The notes beneath the pieces are model-generated. The model made no database searches and was not told the origin of the DNA. It saw only the letters and a program-made list of their open reading frames with translations. This document shows, in pieces, positions 58,393-64,000 of a stretch of DNA of 64,000 bases (the stretch's first letter is position 1; each line of letters begins with the position of its first letter). The translations under genes and the position numbers were made by a program. This stretch comes from Candidatus Iainarchaeum sp. (lineage in GTDB: Archaea > Iainarchaeota > Iainarchaeia > Iainarchaeales > UBA10219), in the NCBI GenBank assembly GCA_018304425.1, contig JAGVWE010000002.1, forward strand, positions 124,001-188,000, written 5' to 3'.

Positions 58393-60321
58393 TTACTGGG
58401 GGTTGAGGCCCTTCTCGGCCAGGGCCGGTAAAACGCTGGGAATGACGGAGCGCAGCAGCTTCCTGAGGCTGGAAAGCAGTTTGGCCTTGGACTCGGTCTT
58501 CTCAAAGGCGAGCTCCAAGACCTCGGAGAGCGTGGAAACCGGGTGCACCCGGATCTTGGCCAGCTCGGATTTCGGCAGGATGACGTCCTCGAGGTTGGCC
58601 TTGGGCACGATGACTTCCTTGAAGCCGGCCACGATGGCGGCCTGCACCTTGGCCGTTACGCCTCCCACGGGAAGCACTTCGCCGCGCACGCTCAGCGAAC
58701 CCGTCATGGCCAGGCACTGCCTGACCGGGATGTTCTCCAACGCGGAAACCACGGCGGTGGCGACCGAGACACTGGCGCTGTCCCCCTCAACGCCTGAATA
58801 GGTTTGCAGGAACTGGATGTGCAGGTCCTGCATGGAAATGTCTTTGCCGGAAATGCGCTTGATGATGGCGGAAACGTTTTGCACGGCTTCCTTCGCGATG
58901 TCCCCCAGCTTTCCCGTTGCAATCAGCTTGCCTTCCGCGCGCGAGGACGCCGGTGCGACCTCGGCTTCGATGGGCAGCACCAGGCCCGCGTCCCCCTCTC
59001 CCGAAACCGCGAGGCCGTTGACGCGGCCGACCAGCGCGCCCTCTGTGAGGTAGATGCGGTAATCCCTTTTCTCGTCCAGGATCTTGGAAACCATCTGTTG
59101 TTCGAGGGTCCGCGCGGACATCTTGGCCTCGATGACGTCCTGCTCCAAGGCCAGCTTGTGGCCCTTTTCCTTGGCGATGTCGCCGGTAGCGCGCACCAAG
59201 CCCCCGAGGTCACGCAAGCGGAGCGTGAGCTTGTTCTTCCGCCCGGAACGCCTGCGGGCCTCGAACAAAATCAGGTCCGCGGCTTCCCGCGAAAAGTGGG
59301 GGATTTTCCCGTCCTTGCGGACTTCCTGGGCGATGAACTGGTAGATCTTCAGCCGGTTTTCAGGGGTGTCCTCCAGGTCGAGGTTGATGTAGACCTCGTA
59401 CCCGTAGCCGCGGATGCGGCTCCTCAGAGCCGGGTGCACGCGCTGCAGGTCCTCGTAGTTGCCGGCCGCGACCAGGACGAAGTCGCAGGGCACGGGCTCG
59501 GTCCGCGTCATGGCGCCCGAGGACATCTCGCTTTGCCCGGTAATCGGGTACTTCTTTTCCTGCATCGCGGTCAAGAGTTCCTGCTGGGACTTCATGGACA
59601 GCGTCGCAATCTCGTCGATGAAGAGCACGCCGCCCGAGGCACGGTGAATCATGCCGGGCTCCACGCGCAGGTGCGCGGGAGTTCCGAGGCCGCCGCTCTG
59701 CAGGGGATCGTGCCTCACGTCCCCGAGCAGGGCGCCCGCGCGCGCGCCCGTGGCCTCAATGAAGGGCGCGATTTTTTTGCCCGCGTTGTCAATCAAGAGC
59801 CTGGGGGTCGCGGCCCCGGACTTGACGCGCATCTGGGTGCCCAACGCGAAACCGATGAGGAGAAAGCCGCCGAGGATGAGCGTGGCCGCGTACACCACGT
59901 CCGAAATCCATTTCAGGTTCCAAATCACGCTCGTCAAGACGAACCAGGCAAAGGGCAGGAGGAAGCTGAGCAACCGCATGTTGTCTTCCTGGGCCTTGGC
60001 CTCGAGCCTCAACTCGTTCACGATTTTGGCGGCTTCGCCGGCACGCACCATGCGCACCTTGGGGTTGTTGGGGTCCACCTCGTTGGGGTAGACCAGGATG
60101 TCGTGGAGCTGCTGCACGGGCAGCAATTCGGCCATGGCCTGGGCGAGCATGGATTTTCCCGTGCCCGGCAAGCCAACCAAGAGCACGTTCCGCTTCTGGG
60201 CCGCGGCTTTCTTGATGATTTCCCCGGCCTTTTCCTGGCCGATGACCTGGCCGACCAGGGTCCTTGGAACAGGGATTTCGCTGGTGGACTCAAAGGACTC
60301 CAGGACCGACTTGGCTGCCAT
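58393..60321 (-). CDS. lonB: Archaeal Lon protease (LonB, membrane-bound)
   Basis: A 642-residue LonB. AAA+ motifs: [19 protein letters not shown] (Walker A) and [20 protein letters not shown] (Walker B). Two membrane helices interrupt the AAA+ domain ([17 protein letters not shown] and [17 protein letters not shown]), as in archaeal LonB. The protease domain has the Ser-Lys dyad: Ser in [15 protein letters not shown] and Lys in [14 protein letters not shown]. It degrades membrane and unfolded proteins with ATP. Length and order are normal. TATA (GTTTATTAACC) precedes the ATG; this region is shared with the divergent RNase Z gene. Confidence 0.95.
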   Translation of the reverse strand: MAAKSVLESFESTSEIPVPRTLVGQVIGQEKAGEIIKKAAAQKRNVLLVGLPGTGKSMLAQAMAELLPVQQLHDILVYPNEVDPNNPKVRMVRAGEAAKIVNELRLEAKAQEDNMRLLSFLLPFAWFVLTSVIWNLKWISDVVYAATLILGGFLLIGFALGTQMRVKSGAATPRLLIDNAGKKIAPFIEATGARAGALLGDVRHDPLQSGGLGTPAHLRVEPGMIHRASGGVLFIDEIATLSMKSQQELLTAMQEKKYPITGQSEMSSGAMTRTEPVPCDFVLVAAGNYEDLQRVHPALRSRIRGYGYEVYINLDLEDTPENRLKIYQFIAQEVRKDGKIPHFSREAADLILFEARRRSGRKNKLTLRLRDLGGLVRATGDIAKEKGHKLALEQDVIEAKMSARTLEQQMVSKILDEKRDYRIYLTEGALVGRVNGLAVSGEGDAGLVLPIEAEVAPASSRAEGKLIATGKLGDIAKEAVQNVSAIIKRISGKDISMQDLHIQFLQTYSGVEGDSASVSVATAVVSALENIPVRQCLAMTGSLSVRGEVLPVGGVTAKVQAAIVAGFKEVIVPKANLEDVILPKSELAKIRVHPVSTLSEVLELAFEKTESKAKLLSSLRKLLRSVIPSVLPALAEKGLNPQ

Positions 60322-60379
60322 ACGAGAATGTAGGGGATTAAGGGTTAATAAACGTTCCTCGCCAAAAGTCGTAGGGGGA

Positions 60380-61294
60380 ATGGGCTTGGGTGTCAAACTC
60401 ACTTTTCTGGGAAGCGGGGCCAGCGCGCCCACCAAGGAACGCATGCCCAGTTGCCTGGCCCTGAACTTTGACGGCCAGAACTTCTTGTTCGACTGCGCGG
60501 AGGGCTGCCAACGCCAGATGCTTGTAGCGGGCGTGAGCCAGTTGAAAATCCAGCACGTGTTCATCACGCACCTGCACGCCGACCACGTCCTGGGCCTCCC
60601 GGGCTTCATCGCGACCAACTCCATGCACTTGCGCGATTACCCCTTGTACGTGCATGGGCCCCGGGGGCTGCGGGAACGCCTCTCAGCGCTCATCGAGACC
60701 GGGCTCATGCGCGTCAACTACGAGGTCATCGTCAAGGAAGCCCACGAGGGAACCATCTTGGAGGGCAAGAACTACTCGGTTTCGGCCGTGAAGCTGCGGC
60801 ACGACGTGCCCTGCTATGGCTACGTCTTCCAGGAAAAGGGGAAGGCGGCGGAGTTCCAGCGGGCGTGGGCGGAAAAGCTGGGCATCCCCGAGGGGCCGCT
60901 GTGGCGGAAGCTGTCCGAAGGCGAGACCGTCGAGGTGGAGGGGAAGAAGTTCAAGCCCGAGCAGGTGCTGGACTACTCGAAGGGCCGCAAGGGCAAGAAG
61001 GTTTGTTACATCACGGACACCGAGCCCTGGGAGCCCTACTTCGAGGCCATCCGGGAAGCCGATGTCCTATGCCACGAGGCCACTTTCCTGGACGCGTTGA
61101 AGGGCCGCGCGCGGGAAACCAAGCACTCCACGGCCCGCGAGGCAGGCCTGGTCGCGGAACACGTCAAGGCCAAGGCCCTGTACTTGATTCACTTGAGCGC
61201 GCGGCACAAGGAAACCCAGCAACTCGAGAACGAGGCCCGCATGGAGTTCGCGAACGCGTTCGCGGCGAAAGACCTGGACGAGGTGGAGCTGTGA
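60380..61294 (+). CDS. rnz: Ribonuclease Z (tRNA 3' processing)
   Basis: A 304-residue MBL-fold nuclease. [20 protein letters not shown] is the RNase Z start, the metal motif is [15 protein letters not shown], followed by [17 protein letters not shown] and a later His in [10 protein letters not shown]. It removes 3' extensions from tRNA precursors. Start ATG at 60380 has GGGGG upstream. The stop overlaps the GTG of the nucleotidyltransferase gene. Confidence 0.93.
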   Translation: MGLGVKLTFLGSGASAPTKERMPSCLALNFDGQNFLFDCAEGCQRQMLVAGVSQLKIQHVFITHLHADHVLGLPGFIATNSMHLRDYPLYVHGPRGLRERLSALIETGLMRVNYEVIVKEAHEGTILEGKNYSVSAVKLRHDVPCYGYVFQEKGKAAEFQRAWAEKLGIPEGPLWRKLSEGETVEVEGKKFKPEQVLDYSKGRKGKKVCYITDTEPWEPYFEAIREADVLCHEATFLDALKGRARETKHSTAREAGLVAEHVKAKALYLIHLSARHKETQQLENEARMEFANAFAAKDLDEVEL

Positions 61295-61992
61295 ACGCCC
61301 TCGTCCTCGCGGCCGGCAAGGGGGAACGGTTGAAGCCCTTGACCGATAGGGTGCCGAAGGCCATGGTTTCCCTGAACGGCCGGCCCCTGTTGTTCCACGT
61401 CCTCGACCGCCTGGTGGAAGCCGGTTGCGACGAAGCCCACATCGTGGTGGGTTACAAGCAGGAATTGATTCGGGAAACGATTGGCAACGCGCACAAGAGC
61501 CTGCTCGTGTTCTACGTGGAGCAGACGGAGCAGCTCGGCACCGGGCACGCCATCCAGCAAGCGGAGGGAACGGTTTCGGGGGATTTCCTGTGCGTGAACG
61601 CGGACGTGCTCGTCGCGCCCTCGCTGTACCAGGAGGTATGGGGAACCCCGGGGTTTGACGTGGTCATCGCCGCGCACCGCTCGGCTGAGCCCTGGAAGTA
61701 CGGGTGCCTGCGGGTGGAAGGAGACGAAGTGGTGGACGTGGTCGAGAAGCCGCCGAAGGGAAGAGAGCCCGGCAACCTGGTGGGGCTCGGGGTGTACCGG
61801 TTGACCCCAAAAATCTTTGAAGCGCTCAAGAAGGTCGGGAAGAGCCCGCGCGGCGAGTTCGAGGTCACGGACGCCTTCAAGTTGCTGGCCCAAGACGGAA
61901 GGGTGGGCTTCGTTGAATACCAGGGCCCATACTACGACATCGGGAGCCCCGAAGGGCTGAAGGAAGCGGAGAAGGCGCTGAAGGAAAAGTAG
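61291..61992 (+). CDS. Sugar-1-phosphate nucleotidyltransferase
   Basis: A 233-residue enzyme of the NTP-transferase (GT-A-like) family. It starts [20 protein letters not shown], with the signature GxGxR-type loop and Lys (VPKAMVSLNGRPLL). FLCVNADVLVAP supplies the metal-binding Asp and VGLGVYRLTPKIFEAL continues the fold. It would activate a sugar phosphate (glucose- or GlcNAc-type) for surface glycan synthesis. GTG at 61291 overlaps the RNase Z stop by four bases, so the two are co-translated. Lacks the C-terminal beta-helix of longer homologs. Confidence 0.88.
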   Translation: MNALVLAAGKGERLKPLTDRVPKAMVSLNGRPLLFHVLDRLVEAGCDEAHIVVGYKQELIRETIGNAHKSLLVFYVEQTEQLGTGHAIQQAEGTVSGDFLCVNADVLVAPSLYQEVWGTPGFDVVIAAHRSAEPWKYGCLRVEGDEVVDVVEKPPKGREPGNLVGLGVYRLTPKIFEALKKVGKSPRGEFEVTDAFKLLAQDGRVGFVEYQGPYYDIGSPEGLKEAEKALKEK

Positions 61993-62700
61993 TCAGACCT
62001 TCACGGTCTGGCCGGGCTTCATGATGACGGGCTTGGAGTGGACGACGCTTTTCTCGATGCGGGCCTTGAACTCCGCTGGGTCGGCCTGGATCATGTCAAA
62101 GGTGTTGTAGTGCATGGGAATCGCGTACTTGGGTTTGATGGTCTTCGTGGCCTTGACCGCGTCAATCAAGTCCATGGTGAGGTTGCCGCCGATGGGCAGC
62201 AAGGCGACATCGGCTTTGACCTCGTTGTAAGTGTCCAAGAGCGAGGTGTCGCCGGCGTGGAACACCGAGGAACCGTTGCTGCGGATTAAATAGGCGAGCG
62301 GGTAAAAGGACTGGGGGTAATGGGCTTCCTTGGCCTCGATTTCGAAGCCCTTCAAGCGGAGTTTCTGGTTCATGGCAATCGGCCGGTGCAAAGCGTCATT
62401 GCAGTGGAGTTCGTTCAACACCGAGTCATGCCCGACCACCAGGCAGTTGTCGCGGTTGGCAAAGAATTCAACCGCCTTCTTGTCGAAGTGGTCAAAGCCT
62501 TCCTGGGTCACGAGCAACAAGTCGACCTTTTTCAGGTCCTCTTTCTTGACGGGCGCATTAATGATGCGCTTGAAGGCCGGGTCATCGGTTTGGTTGTGGA
62601 AGTAGGGGTCAATCAAGACATTGCCCACCCCGTTGAAGGCGTTGCCCGCCCCGTTGAAGGACAACAGGAAACTCGAATGGCCTAGGAACTGGACTTTCAA
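61993..62700 (-). CDS. MBL-fold protein of the UPF0173 family with altered metal motif
   Basis: A 235-residue MBL-type protein (VQFLGHSSFLLSF start; GNVLIDPYFHNQ; VFHAGDTSLLDTYNEV; PKYAIPMHYNTFDMI). The first metal motif, normally T-H-x-H-F-D-H-F-D, reads TQEGFDHFDKKA: the first two His are Gln and Gly. Later ligands (His in KEAHYPQS, Asp in AGDTS, His in PMHYNTF) remain. A seven-residue unit near the start is duplicated (FNGAGNA, FNGVGNV). The TTG at 62700 follows GAGGGG; an upstream in-frame ATG at 62829 would run through a tandem repeat. May be inactive or use a different metal set. Confidence 0.75.
   Translation of the reverse strand: MKVQFLGHSSFLLSFNGAGNAFNGVGNVLIDPYFHNQTDDPAFKRIINAPVKKEDLKKVDLLLVTQEGFDHFDKKAVEFFANRDNCLVVGHDSVLNELHCNDALHRPIAMNQKLRLKGFEIEAKEAHYPQSFYPLAYLIRSNGSSVFHAGDTSLLDTYNEVKADVALLPIGGNLTMDLIDAVKATKTIKPKYAIPMHYNTFDMIQADPAEFKARIEKSVVHSKPVIMKPGQTVKV
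62621..62662 (-). repeat. 21-bp in-frame tandem duplication in the UPF0173 gene
   Basis: Two adjacent copies, starting TTGCCC at 62621 and at 62642, differ at about two to three positions. They encode FNGAGNA and FNGVGNV in the N-terminal loop before the second beta strand of the MBL fold. Confidence 0.7.
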
Positions 62701-62732
62701 CGCAAACCCCTCGACTCCACCCGACAGCGGCC

Positions 62733-62767
62733 GCATGCTGCGTGCTGCGGGCTGCGTGCTGCGTGCT
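62733..62767. repeat. Five tandem copies of a 7-bp GC-rich unit
   Basis: GCATGCT, GCGTGCT, GCGGGCT, GCGTGCT, GCGTGCT, with a partial sixth. It lies in the 5' region of the UPF0173 gene, 30 bases before its TTG. Seven bases per unit would shift frame if copy number changed in a longer, ATG-initiated version. Confidence 0.75.
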
Positions 62768-62937
62768 GCGGCACGGGCAACGAAAAGGCGACACCCGCTT
62801 AACCCAATAAAATATAACCCGGGAATCATTTATAACCCAATCGCTTGCCGGACCCGGAAGAAACAAGCCCCGGCCAGTGGTTACTCGTTTACTTGAAACA
62901 ATTAACTATTTATTCTTGTAGCGCCTAATAGTTCCAC

Positions 62938-63720
62938 ATGCACCCGAGGCTGCTGGCACTGGCTTTAACCCTGTGGTTCGCGGTAACCACCCTGGCGTTG
63001 TCGCCGACCAGCATGACCATCGCAATGGACATCGACAAGGATGGCGCGGCCCATGTCGTGGAAACCTATAAGATCCGGTTCGAGAACCGCGAGGAAATCG
63101 AGTTATTCAAGCAGGAAGCCAAGGAAAACGGTTCCAGCCTTATTTCGTGGAAGATCGATGAGCCCTGGTTTTTCCCCCACTTCGGGGATGAACGCAGCAT
63201 TTCGAGGTCCTTCGTGTTCTTCGACGAGGGCTTGAACCAGATTTCCCTGGACTACTTCATTACCGGTCAGTTCGCCACGCTTGTCGAGGACGCGTCCAGG
63301 GAAACCAAGTGGAAGATATCCGACCGCCAGCTGAAGTTCTTCTCCAAGGGCGGCCTACTGGTCGTGCCCGAAAACGTGACCATCCAAATCAACCTCCCGA
63401 CCGGGGCCCTCATTGCCCAGGAACAGTTGTCCTCGAAGGTCAAGCTCGAGGGAACCACGGCCCTCATCAGCGGCATCTCGACGAACTACGTCAACCTCCA
63501 GTACAGCATCCCCAAGCCCATCGCGCCGTTGAACATTTTCAGGGTCTTCGGGGAACTCCTGGGCGCGCACCTCTTCCTGGTGGCTGCCCTGCTCCTGCTC
63601 GGCATCGTCGTGGTCGTCTACAAGCGCGAAAAAATCGTGCAAAGAATCGAGAACTACATCATCGAGCACTCCGAAATAGAGTCCAAGGCAGAAGAAGACG
63701 AGCTCGAACTGGAAGGCTGA
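62938..63720 (+). CDS. Secreted/membrane hypothetical protein
   Basis: A 260-residue protein. The signal (LLALALTLWFAVTTLALS) is followed by a beta-rich outer domain (TSMTIAMDIDKDGAAHVVET, VPENVTIQINLPTGALI) and a single membrane helix near residue 220 (AHLFLVAALLLLGIVVVVYK), then a short acidic cytoplasmic tail. Type I membrane topology. A TATTTATT box about 25 bases before the ATG suggests a leaderless mRNA. No family recognised; the DxDKDG-like start of the outer domain is reminiscent of DUF4897/archaeal surface proteins but this is weak. Confidence 0.65.
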   Translation: MHPRLLALALTLWFAVTTLALSPTSMTIAMDIDKDGAAHVVETYKIRFENREEIELFKQEAKENGSSLISWKIDEPWFFPHFGDERSISRSFVFFDEGLNQISLDYFITGQFATLVEDASRETKWKISDRQLKFFSKGGLLVVPENVTIQINLPTGALIAQEQLSSKVKLEGTTALISGISTNYVNLQYSIPKPIAPLNIFRVFGELLGAHLFLVAALLLLGIVVVVYKREKIVQRIENYIIEHSEIESKAEEDELELEG

Positions 63721-63728
63721 TGGGTGGA

Positions 63729-64000
63729 TTACTGGCCACCCAGTGCCCGCTTCATGCCGGCAGCAATTTTCGCAACCAACGCGAGGAACGCTGGGTCGGC
63801 ACGGTTTCTTGGCCTAGGCAGTGAAACGTCATGGGTTTGAACGATGGAAGCGGGTTTCGGCCCCATCACCAGGATGCGGTCACTCAAATACACGGCTTCT
63901 TCGACGTCATGCGTGACCATGAGGGTCGTGGTGTTTTTTTCCCCAACGAGGCCCAGCAAGTAGTCGTGGAGACGGTGGCGGGTGAGGAAGTCAAGGGAGG
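63729..64000 (-). CDS. ABC transporter ATPase (NitT/TauT type), C-terminal part
   Basis: The frame is open to the right edge, so only about 90 residues remain. SLDFLTR is the D-loop following Walker B (cut off), and MVTHDVEEAVYLSDRILVMG is the H-loop region with the switch His, as in nitrate/sulfonate/taurine importers. The C-terminal tail is HDVSLPRPRNRADPAF. The remaining parts of the transporter would lie beyond the edge. The orphan binding protein at 7207-8340 is of a different family and not its partner. Confidence 0.88.
   Translation of the reverse strand, partial: SLDFLTRHRLHDYLLGLVGEKNTTTLMVTHDVEEAVYLSDRILVMGPKPASIVQTHDVSLPRPRNRADPAFLALVAKIAAGMKRALGGQ

Noticed and set aside
58804..60333. 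509-codon plus-strand open frame
   Set aside because: Antisense to LonB, whose Walker and Ser-Lys motifs are complete.
62701..62937. tRNA or other RNA gene in the 237-base gap
   Set aside because: No acceptor stem or T-loop (TTCGA) arrangement is found; the gap holds TATA boxes and the 7-bp repeat.
1..64000. CRISPR array, insertion sequences, prophage
   Set aside because: No regularly spaced repeats, transposase, integrase or phage structural genes were recognised.

Overview
This window is archaeal. Its informational genes are all of archaeal type: ribosomal protein L10e, aIF2-alpha, release factor aRF1, PriS and PriL primase subunits, a GINS subunit, two PCNA clamps, RNA polymerase subunit L, exosome Csl4, Dph2, archaeal TruD, LonB, a PAC2-family proteasome chaperone and an EndoQ-like nuclease. 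Starts show a mix of strong GGAGG/GGTGAT ribosome sites and TATA boxes placed 25-30 bases upstream of the ATG (leaderless style). A Methanococcus-type S-layer protein, compact gene spacing, high GC and many small membrane or Cys-rich secreted proteins would fit a DPANN lineage (Diapherotrites/Micrarchaeota-like). That placement is an inference. I see no rRNA, tRNA, CRISPR array, insertion sequence or prophage.

Layout. 1-3.7 kb: the 3' part of a GT4 glycosyltransferase, a VapBC-type toxin-antitoxin pair, and a minus-strand operon ending in another GT4. 3.8-12.8 kb: L10e, a Cys-rich lipoprotein, a probably frameshifted small gene, a TrmB-type regulator divergent from an orphan amino-acid-type binding protein, Dph2, three little-known proteins and UMP kinase. 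12.8-18.4 kb: aRF1 interrupted by a mini-intein exactly after its GGQ motif, TruD, a GlcNAc-1-P-transferase-like enzyme and a flippase-like membrane protein. 18.5-22.8 kb: the S-layer gene with a structured leader, and an HTH protein. 22.8-29.2 kb: a BofA-like protein, EndoQ, and the minus-strand series PriS, GINS, aIF2-alpha, PAC2 chaperone, Cys-rich lipoprotein. 29.2-35.7 kb: a large TPR membrane protein, a Ca-type P-ATPase, a frameshifted gene and an OB-fold protein. 35.8-42.4 kb: a 1583-residue secreted protein with a gingipain-like (C25) protease domain, then PriL and PCNA1. 42.5-47.3 kb: RpiB, then a thiol/disulfide group (double DsbA-like protein, lipoprotein, eight-repeat Cys-rich protein). 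47.4-64 kb: LemA and HtpX, a CBS protein, an EamA transporter, the Csl4-RpoL-signal peptidase-PCNA2 series, SpoIIM-like, SPFH, DUF373, a thioredoxin-like protein, GT2, LonB, RNase Z, a sugar nucleotidyltransferase, an MBL protein with lost metal ligands, and the C-terminal part of an ABC ATPase.

Together the genes describe a cell with a full archaeal replication, translation and RNA-processing core, plus a heavy investment in a glycosylated, disulfide-rich S-layer surface. That surface side includes glycosyltransferases, a lipid-linked sugar enzyme, a flippase-like protein, signal peptidase, DsbA-like proteins, Cys-rich lipoproteins and membrane proteases. The most striking single item is the mini-intein splitting the catalytic loop of aRF1. 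All functions are read from the sequence alone, without database searches.
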